NCBI RefSeq assembly: GCF_042678045.1
Contig: NZ_JBHUDI010000010.1
Location: forward strand, 1-64,000
Source of the DNA: Natrinema amylolyticus_A
GTDB lineage: Archaea; Halobacteriota; Halobacteria; Halobacteriales; Natrialbaceae
Length of the DNA stretch: 64,000 nt
Direction of reading: 5' to 3'
Shown: one piece after another, positions 1-8,398 of the stretch
How positions within the stretch are numbered: position 1 is the first letter of the stretch
Layout of the letters: the number at the start of each line of letters is the position of its first letter
Translations under genes and position numbers: made by a program
The notes under the pieces: generated by a model
Told to the model about the DNA's origin: nothing
Database searches by the model: none
What the model saw: only the letters and a program-made list of their open reading frames with translations

Positions 1-378
1 CTGCGTTACGGTGAGTACTGGAGTGGGCGACCCTCTGGGAAACTCGTTTCGCCGCCTCCACTCATACTTCAACCCTCCACAGCCACCGCTCGAGCACTGG
101 TTGTGTGGGGTTTTCTGCATTTCTGGCAGACACTCACTGGTTAGCGATGTCTCCGACACGTTCAGAGACTAAATCTGGTTAATACTGTCGGACAGATGTC
201 AGTGCGAAGTCGATCGCGAAAACCCCCGTCTCCGACGGCGACGGCCGCGTCTAACCGATCGATCTTCAAATAGTTCTATCCGACAATATGAGCAATCAGG
301 ATCGCACAGTCGCCCGAAATCAGTACGCTCTCTACTATCGAAGGGAGATCTGCGCCAAGCCCGATCGGAGACTACCTC
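1..378. other. Left-edge intergenic region, no gene supported
   Basis: No convincing coding region is visible on either strand. Short open frames run through it but lack domain-like composition. The minus-strand HAD gene ends at 379, so its transcript 3' end falls here. Genes lying mostly outside the window could end in this stretch, but I see nothing that supports one. Confidence 0.5.
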
Positions 379-1044
379 TCACTCGAGCCCCGCGACGAGG
401 TCCGGAATCGCCGTTGCAATCTCGCTCTGTTCGACATGCGCAACAGCACGTGGATCCGGTTCAGGGCCGTCCTCGAGCAGTACCTGCACCGCGGCCAGTC
501 CGGCCTCGGTCGCGCCCTGGATGTCGGCTTCGACCTCGTCGCCGACATAGACCGCCTCGGTGGGTGCGACATTCAGTTTGTCGGTGATCGCTTCGAACGC
601 GCGAGGGTCCGGTTTCCCTGCCTCGAGTTCGCCCGTTACGAGCGCGGCATCGAAGGCCGTCTCCCAGCCCAGCGTCTCGAGCTTGTCCCGCTGGGCGCGG
701 ACGGGACCGTTCGTCAGAAGGCCGACCTGATAGTCGCCGCGCAGGTCGGCAAGCATGGCTTCGACGCCCGGCAGTGGCTCGAGGGCGTCGGCGATCGTCT
801 TGCGGTATGCTGTCGCGACGGCGGCCGGGTCGGCGTCGCTGTCAGTATCCTCGAGTAGGTCGGCGAAGATTGGTTCGCGCGTCTCGGTGGTGAGGTTCCG
901 GCGATGGGCCGCGAGATACGCCTCACGCGATAGCGACGGTGCACCGGTGGTGGTCGTGGCCTCTTCGAGGATGGTCGCCCGATCGCGCTTCGGAACAACG
1001 AGCGTGTAATCGAGATCGAAGACGACCGCCTGTGGCATAGCCAT
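379..1044 (-). CDS. HAD-superfamily hydrolase (phosphatase-like)
   Basis: A 221-residue cytosolic HAD-fold enzyme. Motif I reads FDLDYTL, with the nucleophile and acid/base at D10 and D12. Motif II is TN at 111-112, motif III is K144 in GKPDP, and motif IV is the acidic cluster D169-E170/D174 in YVGDE. The length and cap position fit the phosphoglycolate phosphatase/haloacid dehalogenase group; the substrate cannot be read from the sequence. It follows the KhtU-like antiporter gene by 48 bp on the same strand, so it is probably the last gene of that unit. By position a triose-phosphate-related substrate is conceivable, but that is speculation. Confidence 0.85.
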   Translation of the reverse strand: MAMPQAVVFDLDYTLVVPKRDRATILEEATTTTGAPSLSREAYLAAHRRNLTTETREPIFADLLEDTDSDADPAAVATAYRKTIADALEPLPGVEAMLADLRGDYQVGLLTNGPVRAQRDKLETLGWETAFDAALVTGELEAGKPDPRAFEAITDKLNVAPTEAVYVGDEVEADIQGATEAGLAAVQVLLEDGPEPDPRAVAHVEQSEIATAIPDLVAGLE

Positions 1045-1092
1045 GAGAGGGGGCTCGAGCCGGTTGAAGCTTTCCGTTCTGCAGAATCGACG

Positions 1093-2424
1093 TTAATCGT
1101 CGCTCGTGCGGCCAGCCCGGTCGCGTCTCCGCTCGAGCAGCGAGAGGAAGACGGGTTCGATCCGGCTCGAGTACTGCATGAGTGACGTCCCGAGGATGCT
1201 CATGACGAGGACGTAGCCGACAGCGACGGCATAGATCGTCTCCGCGGTCTTGACGGGCAGTCCGCTGCCGGCACCCGAGAGTGCGAGACTCGCGATGATC
1301 AGTGAAAACTCGCCGCGGGTGGCCATACCGAGCCCGACGCGGAGTGACCGGCGTTCGTCGAGGTTGTAGATTCGACCGCCGAGATAACCGCTGACGAGTT
1401 TCGTCGGCGTCGTCACGAGAACGGCAGCAACGATGATCCCGACGACCGAGAGCGTGAACAGCCGTGGATCGGTGACGAGGCCGATCCAGAAGAAAAAGAC
1501 CGCCGCAAAGGCGTCCCGGAGTGGCTCGAGCAACTGTTCGAGGTCGTGAACGTGGTCAGTTCCGGAGAATGTCATGCCGACGAAGAAAGCAGCAACAGCT
1601 TCACTGACACCTAACGCGAGTGCGGTGCCGGCGACGAGGATCGTGATGCCGAGCGCTCGAACGACGACGAATTCGTTGGTGTCGGCCTCGAGAAAGCGCT
1701 GGAAGAAGTCGGTTCCGTACGTAACGAGCGCGAGCAACGCAAGGATGACGGCGATCGCGATCACGATCTGGCCCGCTGCCGCACCGAGGTCGCCCCCGCC
1801 GAGGACGAGTGCGGAGGCGATCGCCAGATAGACGGCGATGAACAGGTCCTCGTAGACGAGCGTGCCGAGCATCGGCTCGGACTCGTTGTTCGCAATCCAG
1901 CCCAGGTCGATCAGCGACTTCGTGATGATCGCACTCGAGGAGATGTAGACGATGCCGGCGGTCAGAACGGCAGCGAGGATGTCTCCGAAGACGAGATAGC
2001 CGAGTAACAGCCCGATCCCGAAGTTGAGAGCGAGGTCTACTGTCCCCGCCTTACCGATCCGTTCCTTGCTCGCGAGCAGCCGGTCCAAATTGAACTCGAG
2101 GCCGAGGAAGAACAGCAGGAGGACGATCCCGAGCTCCGCGCCGACGACGATGAAGTCCGTTTCGCCGAGTGCGAGCCCGCCGAGTGCCGCCAGGAGATCG
2201 ACGCCGGCAATCGTCAACGCGGGCACGACGACCGAGACGCCGCCGACGGCGATCTCGCTGCCGGCGAGCCCGGTGAGCTCACCGAGGACGTTCGATCCCA
2301 GCACTACCCCCGTGACGATGTATAACGGAATGACTGACTGGCCGATCCGATTCGCGACGACGCCGGCGAGCGCGACCGCAGTAAAGAGGAGCCCGACATC
2401 GACGAGTGCCGTCTCAGTTGCCAC
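1093..2424 (-). CDS. CPA2-family cation:proton antiporter, KhtU-like membrane subunit
   Basis: A 443-residue, almost wholly hydrophobic protein with about 12 membrane segments, typical of the Na+/H+ exchanger domain of Kef/KhtU K+/H+ antiporters. Unlike KefB/KefC it has no fused C-terminal TrkA-N domain; the tail after the last helix is only a short basic stretch. The regulatory function is probably supplied in trans by the TrkA-C protein encoded immediately upstream, 34 bp away on the same strand, which is the KhtT-KhtU arrangement. Expected role: K+ efflux coupled to H+ entry across the cytoplasmic membrane. Ion specificity is inferred from family and context. Confidence 0.85.
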   Translation of the reverse strand: MATETALVDVGLLFTAVALAGVVANRIGQSVIPLYIVTGVVLGSNVLGELTGLAGSEIAVGGVSVVVPALTIAGVDLLAALGGLALGETDFIVVGAELGIVLLLFFLGLEFNLDRLLASKERIGKAGTVDLALNFGIGLLLGYLVFGDILAAVLTAGIVYISSSAIITKSLIDLGWIANNESEPMLGTLVYEDLFIAVYLAIASALVLGGGDLGAAAGQIVIAIAVILALLALVTYGTDFFQRFLEADTNEFVVVRALGITILVAGTALALGVSEAVAAFFVGMTFSGTDHVHDLEQLLEPLRDAFAAVFFFWIGLVTDPRLFTLSVVGIIVAAVLVTTPTKLVSGYLGGRIYNLDERRSLRVGLGMATRGEFSLIIASLALSGAGSGLPVKTAETIYAVAVGYVLVMSILGTSLMQYSSRIEPVFLSLLERRRDRAGRTSDD

Positions 2425-2458
2425 TAGTGGTCACCTCCGACGGAGACATCCGTTCAGA

Positions 2459-2953
2459 TCACTCCTCGAACCCGTCCCCGAGCAGTGCTTCGAACTGTGT
2501 GCAGTCCTCGCGATCGCCGACGACGACTAACGTGTCGCCGACTTCGAGGACCGTCTCCGGCGTCGGCGGTGAGATCAGTTCGTCGCCGCGCTGGATGGCG
2601 ACGATCGAGACGCCCGTTCGATCGCGGACATCCGCTTCAGCGAGGTTCTGGCCGGCGATTTCGGCCGATTCCGTAACAGTATACCACTCGAGATAAGTCT
2701 CGTCGGAGAGCATCGTCTCGACCGCCTCCGTCTGGACCGGCTGAAAGTATGCCCCCTCCAGAATCGTGCCGATCTTTCGGGCGAGCCGATCCGAGACTTC
2801 GAACAGCTTGTCACCGTCGGCGTCCGCGTTCGGTTTCAGGTACACCTCTCGTTTCCCCGTGTTGTGGGTCACGATGACGAGCCGGGAGTCGTCCTCGAGT
2901 TCGACCTCGAATTTCTTCCCGACACCGGGGAGGTCGCTCTCGTAGATGGTCAT
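2459..2953 (-). CDS. TrkA-C domain regulator, KhtT-like
   Basis: A 164-residue soluble protein. The N-terminus MTIYESDLPGVGKKFEV matches the KhtT signature, followed by a beta-rich domain and, from about residue 80, a TrkA-C (RCK-C) ligand-binding domain ending VLEVGDTLVVVGD. The ATG at 2953 is chosen because the frame upstream of it has no family-like sequence although it stays open. In bacteria KhtT binds nucleotides and gates the KhtU antiporter; the gene order here (this gene, then the antiporter) is the same. The methylglyoxal synthase gene lies 79 bp upstream on the same strand. Confidence 0.85.
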   Translation of the reverse strand: MTIYESDLPGVGKKFEVELEDDSRLVIVTHNTGKREVYLKPNADADGDKLFEVSDRLARKIGTILEGAYFQPVQTEAVETMLSDETYLEWYTVTESAEIAGQNLAEADVRDRTGVSIVAIQRGDELISPPTPETVLEVGDTLVVVGDREDCTQFEALLGDGFEE

Positions 2954-3032
2954 AACACAACGAGTGGACTGTGCGGCAATAAATGGCGTGACCCGTTCAC
3001 TCGGTCGGACGTGGTCTTCCCCGGAGGCTATT

Positions 3033-3401
3033 CTACTCGGCCAACCCCTCGATGAGAAACGCCGCAGAGGCGAGATTCGTCGCCAGCGCCGTATCTCGCA
3101 CGTCACAGATCCGCAACAGTGCCGAGATGTCGGGCTCGTGGGGCTGGGCTCGCAGCGGATCGCGAAGGAAGACGACGCCATCGAGGTCTCCCGCCGCGAC
3201 TTCGGCACCGATCATCAGGTCGCCGCCGTGGGGGCCGGACTCCATGCGCTCGACCTCGAGGTCGGTTTCCTCGCGCAGCCGTTTTCCCGTCGTTCCCGTC
3301 GCGATCAGGTCGTACTCCCGAAGCTGTGACTCGTGGGTCTGTGCGAACTCGATGAGGTCCGGTTTCTTCCGGTCGTGGGCGATCAGCGCGATGCGTGTCA
3401 T
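3033..3401 (-). CDS. mgsA: Methylglyoxal synthase
   Basis: A 122-residue enzyme that converts dihydroxyacetone phosphate to methylglyoxal and phosphate. The family signatures are all present: AHD at residues 8-10, the phosphate-binding loop ATGTTGK at 34-40, SGPHGGD at 55-61 with the catalytic Asp61, and DP...H at 81-88 followed by D91. It is somewhat shorter than bacterial MgsA (about 150 residues), lacking extra terminal sequence. It sits between an SDR gene (114 bp upstream) and the KhtT/KhtU antiporter genes, all on the minus strand, suggesting co-expression of methylglyoxal formation with K+/H+ antiport. Confidence 0.93.
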   Translation of the reverse strand: MTRIALIAHDRKKPDLIEFAQTHESQLREYDLIATGTTGKRLREETDLEVERMESGPHGGDLMIGAEVAAGDLDGVVFLRDPLRAQPHEPDISALLRICDVRDTALATNLASAAFLIEGLAE

Positions 3402-3515
3402 ACCAGTCCGTCAACCCCGTGGAGAATAAACGAACCGCTGGTTCCAGCGAGAGACACTGGCTCGTTCGGATCGGTTCGAGCGGTCTTTCCCACCGGAGAC
3501 GGACGTCCGTGGTGG

Positions 3516-4217
3516 TCAAAACTCCTCGACGTGCGGCCGCAGGTCGAGTTCGAGCGTCCATGCCGACCGATCCTGCGTGACGAGGTGCCAGTACGAGTCG
3601 GCGATCGCGTCCGGATCGAGGAATTCGTCTTCGTCGCGATTCGGCTGCGTCTCGCGGCCCTGCGACGACCCGATCTGGCCGTCGATCACGACGTGGGCGA
3701 CGTGAATCCCCTCGGGACCGAGTTCGCGTGCCATCGATTCGGCCATCCCACGAGCGGCGAACTTGGCCGCACTGAAACCGAGCGCGCCGCCGCGACCGCG
3801 AATCGCCGAGGTCGCGCCGGTGAAGATGATCGTTCCACCATCGTCGGCGAGCATATCGTCGACGGCCTCCTGTGAACACAACAGACTTCCCTGTGCCGAG
3901 ACGCGCAACGCCTGTTCGAACTCGTCCGGCGAGATGTCCTGGAGGCCCTTCCAGGAGCCGCCACTCGCGTGATTGACGAGGACGTCGACGGGGCCGAACG
4001 CGTCGCGAACCTCGCGAAACCCAGCCTCGACGGCCTCAGGGTCGGTGATGTCCGTCGAGATGGCAAGTGCGTCGTCACCGAGGTCGGCTGCGAGCGATTC
4101 GAGGAAATCCGTCGAGCGGGCGAACAACCCCACTTGACAGCCCTCGGTGATGAATTTCCTGGCAATCGATGCGCCGAGTCCAGGACCGACACCGGCGATG
4201 ACAGCAGTTCGTGCCAT
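3516..4217 (-). CDS. SDR-family oxidoreductase with Phe replacing the catalytic Tyr
   Basis: A 233-residue Rossmann-fold protein. The cofactor loop is GVGPGLG at 9-15 and the NNAG motif is degenerate (NHAS, 82-85). The active-site region has S137 and FSAAK at 148-152, so the position of the classical SDR tyrosine is Phe148 while Lys152 is kept. As I recall the family, a subgroup with this FxxxK pattern exists, so this need not be decay, but it makes ordinary SDR chemistry doubtful. The start at 4217 is chosen for the MARTAVIAG beginning of the Rossmann fold; the frame upstream is open but featureless. First gene of the minus-strand mgsA cluster. Confidence 0.85.
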   Translation of the reverse strand: MARTAVIAGVGPGLGASIARKFITEGCQVGLFARSTDFLESLAADLGDDALAISTDITDPEAVEAGFREVRDAFGPVDVLVNHASGGSWKGLQDISPDEFEQALRVSAQGSLLCSQEAVDDMLADDGGTIIFTGATSAIRGRGGALGFSAAKFAARGMAESMARELGPEGIHVAHVVIDGQIGSSQGRETQPNRDEDEFLDPDAIADSYWHLVTQDRSAWTLELDLRPHVEEF

Positions 4218-4403
4218 GGCGTGGTCGACGGCGGCGCGGTACAAAACCGTGGCGTGCACCCCGAAACGGAACGTGGGGACGGCCACGGCAGCCACCGCTG
4301 CTCACGAGCAGTCGCGGGCGACTCCGAACCGCGTCAAGCGATGCGGGCGCGTGCCAGCGCGTAGACGAACGTTTTTCGTCAATGCAGCGTCGATCCACGA
4401 CGC

Positions 4404-4823
4404 ATGACCGAACTCAGCGCACACCACGTGGGTATCACCGTCACCGATCTCGAAGAAACGCTTGCGTTTTACCGGGACGTACTCGACCTGTCGCTCGCCG
4501 ATCGGTTCAGCGTCGGCGGCGAGGCCTTTTCCGACGCCGTCGGGGTCGAGGGTGCGAGCGCCGACTTCGCCCATCTCGAGGCCGACGGCGTTCGAATCGA
4601 ACTCGTCGAATACGATCCCGAAGCGCGGGGCTCGCCGGCTGCGGGGCTCAACCAGCCGGGTGCGAAACACGTCGGGCTCTCGGTCGACGATCTTGAAGCG
4701 TTCGCCGACGACCTCCCCGAGGACGTGCCGACGATCAGCGGCCCGCGGACGACCGAGAGCGGGACGACGATCATGTTCCTCCGGGATCCCGAGGGGAACC
4801 TCATCGAACTCCTCGAGGCCTGA
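4404..4823 (+). CDS. VOC-family (glyoxalase I fold) metalloprotein
   Basis: A 139-residue protein made of two beta-alpha-beta-beta-beta modules. The metal-ligand pattern of the family is visible: H8 and E66 in the first module, H89 and E135 in the second (ending GNLIELLE). Such proteins include glyoxalase I, methylmalonyl-CoA epimerase and dioxygenases; the sequence does not decide between them. It is divergent from the SDR gene with 186 bp between the two starts. Its position beside mgsA makes a glyoxalase-like role in methylglyoxal handling attractive but unproven. Confidence 0.85.
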   Translation: MTELSAHHVGITVTDLEETLAFYRDVLDLSLADRFSVGGEAFSDAVGVEGASADFAHLEADGVRIELVEYDPEARGSPAAGLNQPGAKHVGLSVDDLEAFADDLPEDVPTISGPRTTESGTTIMFLRDPEGNLIELLEA

Positions 4824-4861
4824 TACGGGCGAGAACACGCGTTTCGGTCGAGCCGGCCGCG

Positions 4862-5122
4862 TTACGGACTGCGGCAGGCCAGCGTCGACCGTACCTGTTC
4901 GACGTCGCCGTCACACTGCGAACAGCTGTGCTTTTCGGTAGCGATGTAGACGACGCGACACCGCGAGCAGTGAAAGAGATTGCCGACTGAATCCGAGACG
5001 GTGTTCCCCGGTTCGCGGTCACCCCGAGTCGTCTTCGTCTCGTCTCGTTCGCTCGTTAGCGCCGACTGGATTCGGTCGCGAAGACGATACGAGACTGTCG
5101 TCGCGGTCCGTCGGATTCTCAT
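4862..5122 (-). CDS. Small CxxC zinc-ribbon protein
   Basis: An 86-residue protein of unknown function. The C-terminal half carries CSRC and CSQC about 15 residues apart, a four-cysteine zinc-ribbon arrangement; the N-terminal half is polar and arginine-rich. It converges with the VOC gene and is divergent from pyrF. Small zinc-ribbon proteins are common in haloarchaea and are mostly uncharacterised. The start is uncertain. Confidence 0.6.
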   Translation of the reverse strand: MRIRRTATTVSYRLRDRIQSALTSERDETKTTRGDREPGNTVSDSVGNLFHCSRCRVVYIATEKHSCSQCDGDVEQVRSTLACRSP

Positions 5123-5283
5123 ACAGTAGTCGACTGGGACACGAACGAAGTAGGTACTGTCTAATATATTTGGACATCGGCCGGGGCTGACACCACGTCC
5201 GCCGTTTCGGGCGGCCAGCGGTGCGCCCCATCGACCGGCCCGTGGATAGCAACCTTTTCGACCGTCCCGAGGTCAGTTCCGGC

Positions 5284-6138
5284 ATGAACTTCTTCGACCG
5301 CTTGCACGACCGCATCCGAACGGTCGACAGCGTCGTCTCCGTCGGTCTCGATCCCGACCCGTCGCGCATTCCCGACCACCTCCAGGAACACGACCTCCCC
5401 CGATGGGCGTTCAATCGCCGCATCATCGATGCGACCCACGAACACGCCGCCGTCTACAAGCCTAACGCGGCCTTCTACGAGGACCCCGACGGCTGGCGCG
5501 CACTCGAGGAGACCATCGCCTACGCCCACGGCAAGAACGTGCCCGTCCTGCTGGACGCCAAGCGAGCCGACATCGGGAACACGACCCGGCAGTACGCCCA
5601 GATGCTCGAGAAAGTCGACGCGATCACTGTCAACCCCTACATGGGTCGGGACTCCCTGCAGCCGTTCCTGGCCGACGAGGAGTCCGGCGTCTTCGTCCTC
5701 TGTCGGACCTCGAATCCCGGTGGAGCCGACATTCAGGATCTCGAACTCGAGACGGGCGAGCCCGTCTACGAACGGGTCGCGGCGCTTGCGGACCTCTGGA
5801 ACGAGAACGACAACGTCGGACTCGTCGTGGGTGCGACCCAGCCTGCGGAACTCGAGGAACTGCGCGAGCAGGTTCCCGACCTCCCCTTCCTCGTCCCCGG
5901 CATCGGGGCACAGGGTGGCGACGCCGAGGCGGCCGTCGAGTACGGGCTGGCAAACGGCGTCGGGCTCGTCAACTCCTCGCGCGGGATCATTTTTGCAGGC
6001 GAGGATAGCGAGGCGCGAAGCGCCTCGGACAGTCGAGCGGCGGAGCCGCGAGACGATGACGGTGAGGACTTCGCCAGTGCTAGCGGTCAGGCTGCAAAGC
6101 GCCTCAAAAAGCGGCTCAATCAGTACCGAGACCACTAA
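5284..6138 (+). CDS. pyrF: Orotidine 5'-phosphate decarboxylase
   Basis: A 284-residue enzyme making UMP from OMP, the last step of pyrimidine synthesis. The catalytic charged network is in LLDAKRADIGN (D91, K93, D96), typical of the long PyrF group, and the phosphate loop near SSRGIIFAG is present. The ATG at 5284 starts the conserved MNFFDRL sequence; a GTG upstream adds only unconserved residues. Oddity: residues about 239-260 contain an inserted low-complexity acidic/Ala-Ser-Arg segment encoded by two tandem palindromes flanked by a near-repeat (see the repeat at 5998-6069). The insertion lies on the surface-proximal C-terminal part and keeps frame. Confidence 0.95.
   Translation: MNFFDRLHDRIRTVDSVVSVGLDPDPSRIPDHLQEHDLPRWAFNRRIIDATHEHAAVYKPNAAFYEDPDGWRALEETIAYAHGKNVPVLLDAKRADIGNTTRQYAQMLEKVDAITVNPYMGRDSLQPFLADEESGVFVLCRTSNPGGADIQDLELETGEPVYERVAALADLWNENDNVGLVVGATQPAELEELREQVPDLPFLVPGIGAQGGDAEAAVEYGLANGVGLVNSSRGIIFAGEDSEARSASDSRAAEPRDDDGEDFASASGQAAKRLKKRLNQYRDH
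5998..6069 (+). repeat. Palindromic in-frame insertion in pyrF
   Basis: Two perfect hairpins lie back to back: arms CGAGGCGC (6009-6016) and GCGCCTCG (6020-6027), then GCGGC (6037-6041) and GCCGC (6045-6049), each with a 3-base loop. The block is bracketed by GGCGAGGAT (5998-6006) and GGTGAGGAC (6061-6069), identical at 7 of 9 positions and exactly 63 bp (21 codons) apart. This looks like insertion of a palindromic element with a duplicated target, similar in principle to coding-region palindromic elements of some bacteria. Confidence 0.65.
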
Positions 6139-6201
6139 GCGTCGGTCCCGAGCCACCTCACCGAGACGGCCACGATCGACTGCTGTTGACTTGGTCGCCG
6201 C

Positions 6202-6378
6202 TCAAAAGCGGTTGATGTCCACGTCTTCGTGCTGTCCCGGTCGGGCCTGCGCGGCGCAGTCGGCACACAGCCCCAGTTCGTCGTCGTAGTGGATCTCACA
6301 CGCGAGCGTCCCGCAGTTGGGACACCGCTTCTGGGCGGGGCGGGACTCACAGATCTGACAGAGACCGCTGACGCTCAT
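6202..6378 (-). CDS. Small treble-clef/HIT-type zinc-finger protein
   Basis: A 58-residue protein with zinc ligands spaced C7xxC10, C19xxC22, C27, H30 and C38xxC41, the pattern of HIT-type or B-box zinc fingers binding two metals. Partner and function are unknown. The ATG at 6378 is preferred because the cysteine pattern begins immediately afterwards; the longer open frame upstream overlaps a probable promoter area. It lies convergent to pyrF and divergent from the GTPase gene. Confidence 0.7.
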   Translation of the reverse strand: MSVSGLCQICESRPAQKRCPNCGTLACEIHYDDELGLCADCAAQARPGQHEDVDINRF

Positions 6379-6565
6379 GGCTCGTGATACGCACTCGAGC
6401 GGCTTGAAAGCGCCCCCGGCACGTTCGGCTGGCCATCGTTTCTGGCTCGCGGTGATCCGTCCCGACCGCTCCGGCAACCGTTGACCATCGGTTCGGTATC
6501 CCTACTGTGTCATACAGTGTCAATCCACGGGAAGGCTTTTGCCATGTGGCCCACTACCAGGGGAT

Positions 6566-8167
6566 ATGAGCCGTGACCGGGCTCTCCTCGAGCGAGCCCT
6601 GGACCGTGGCGAACAGGACGGTGGCAACGTCGAATTCAAGGAACGACTGTCACGAAACGTCCACCTCGAGGGTGGGCGACGGGAAAGCCTGGCAGCGCAA
6701 CTCCGACATCGTCTCCTCTCTGGCGACGGCGAGGCGACGTACGTGGTCGGCGTCACTGACGACGGCGGCCTCGCTGGCATCGATCCCGACACCTTCTCCG
6801 AGACGATGGACGTCCTCTCGTTGCTGGCCGAAGAGGCCGACGCACACATCGAGGACGTCCAGACGTGGGGCATTAATGACGGGTTAGTCGGTGTCGCGCA
6901 GGTGCGGGAAGGTGGTGTCCTCGAGACGGACGACGAACACGTCGTCGTCGGGACGGCGGGCCACGTCGACCACGGAAAGAGTACGCTCGTCGGGTCGCTT
7001 GTGACGGGCAAAGCCGACGACGGTGATGGGGCGACGCGAGCGTTCCTCGACGTCCAGCCTCACGAGGTTGAGCGCGGCCTCTCGGCCGATCTGTCCTATG
7101 CGGTCTATGGCTTCGACGACGAGGGACCGGTCCGGGTGCGGAATCCGAATCGGAAGGCCGACCGCGCCGAAGTCGTCCAGGAAGCAGATCGGCTCGTGTC
7201 CTTCGTCGACACCGTCGGTCACGAACCGTGGCTCCGGACGACGATCCGCGGGCTCGTCGGTCAGAAACTCGACTACGGCCTGCTGGTCGTCGCCGCCGAC
7301 GACGGCCCCACCCGCACCACACGGGAGCACCTCGGGGTGTTGCTCGCGACCGATCTCCCGACGATCGTCGCGATCACGAAGACCGACGTCGTCGACGAGG
7401 AGCGCGTCGGGGAAGTCGAACGCGAGGTCGAACGACTCCTCCGGGAGGTCGACAAGTCACCGCTACGGGTCAGCCGCCACGGCGTCGACGCCGCCGTCGA
7501 AGAGATCAGCGAGCGGGTCGTCCCCATTGTCGAGACCAGCGCGATCACGATGGACGGCCTCGAGACGCTCGATGAGCTATTCGACCGACTCCCCAAGACC
7601 GCTCAGGACACTGGCGAGTTCCGGATGTACGTCGACCGGAGCTACTCGGTGACCGGTGTCGGTGCGGTCGCTTCCGGCACCGTGATGGCCGGCGAGGTCG
7701 AGGCTGGCGACGAACTCCTGATCGGTCCCATGTCGGACGGCCGCTTTCAGGAGGTCGAGGTTCGCTCGATCGAGATGCACTACCACCGGGTCGACCAGGC
7801 ACAGGCGGGCCGGATCGTCGGCATCGCGTTGAAGGGGATCAAAGAAACCGCTATCGAGCGCGGCATGGTCCTGTTGCCCCGGGATGCCGATCCCGACCCC
7901 GTCCGGGAGTTCGAAGCCGAGGTCATGGTGCTCAACCATCCGACCCGCATCGGCGAAGGTTACGAACCCGTCGTTCATCTCGAGACGATCGGCGAAGCCG
8001 CCGTCTTCTCCCCGGAGAACGGCCGCCTGCTGCCGGGCGATACGGGAGTGACCACTGTCGAGTTCAAGTTCCGCCCGTATCTCGTCGAGGAAGGCCAGAA
8101 GTTCGTCTTCCGTGAGGGTCGCAGCAAGGGCGTCGGCACGGTCACTGACGTCACCCCGATGGAGTGA
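6566..8167 (+). CDS. GTPBP1-type translational GTPase
   Basis: A 533-residue GTP-binding protein of the elongation factor superfamily. The G domain has G1 GHVDHGKS at 132-139, G3 DTVGHE and G4 TKTD, followed by two beta-barrel domains like EF-Tu domains 2 and 3. The first 125 residues form the extra N-terminal domain seen in the GTPBP1/GTPBP2 family. In eukaryotes these proteins act on ribosomes or with the RNA exosome; the archaeal role is not established. The ATG at 6566 follows a purine-rich stretch and removes a short non-conserved extension. Confidence 0.88.
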   Translation: MSRDRALLERALDRGEQDGGNVEFKERLSRNVHLEGGRRESLAAQLRHRLLSGDGEATYVVGVTDDGGLAGIDPDTFSETMDVLSLLAEEADAHIEDVQTWGINDGLVGVAQVREGGVLETDDEHVVVGTAGHVDHGKSTLVGSLVTGKADDGDGATRAFLDVQPHEVERGLSADLSYAVYGFDDEGPVRVRNPNRKADRAEVVQEADRLVSFVDTVGHEPWLRTTIRGLVGQKLDYGLLVVAADDGPTRTTREHLGVLLATDLPTIVAITKTDVVDEERVGEVEREVERLLREVDKSPLRVSRHGVDAAVEEISERVVPIVETSAITMDGLETLDELFDRLPKTAQDTGEFRMYVDRSYSVTGVGAVASGTVMAGEVEAGDELLIGPMSDGRFQEVEVRSIEMHYHRVDQAQAGRIVGIALKGIKETAIERGMVLLPRDADPDPVREFEAEVMVLNHPTRIGEGYEPVVHLETIGEAAVFSPENGRLLPGDTGVTTVEFKFRPYLVEEGQKFVFREGRSKGVGTVTDVTPME

Positions 8168-8245
8168 CCGACAGTATCGAGTGTGGTCGCCGACCCTGTG
8201 CGATCGCGTCGATCGCTCTGGATTTTGCTCCGTAAATCGTATACA

Positions 8246-8341
8246 TTAGACGAGGCTAAAGCATAACATGACTGGCGGCAGCAGCGATATTGTGTATCAT
8301 CCATCATTTCGGCTGTTCGATCACGTGGGTGATCGAACAGC
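8246..8341 (+). promoter_or_regulatory. Inverted repeats upstream of the GDT1-family gene
   Basis: Two elements lie in the 231-bp gap before the GDT1 gene. TTAG (8246-8249) and CTAA (8256-8259) form a small inverted repeat with a 6-base spacer. Further on is a perfect 13-bp inverted repeat, GCTGTTCGATCAC (8312-8324) and its complement at 8329-8341, with a 4-base loop. The second could be an RNA hairpin in the leader, an operator, or a transcription end for the upstream GTPase gene. Confidence 0.5.
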
Positions 8342-8398
8342 GATCGCTCGGTCCGTCCGACAGTGTGAACGACTGCGCGCTCTCGCTGTGCTCGAGGC

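Noticed and set aside
5161..6156. Minus-strand open frame of 331 codons opposite pyrF
   Set aside because: Antisense shadow; the plus-strand frame has the complete PyrF active site.
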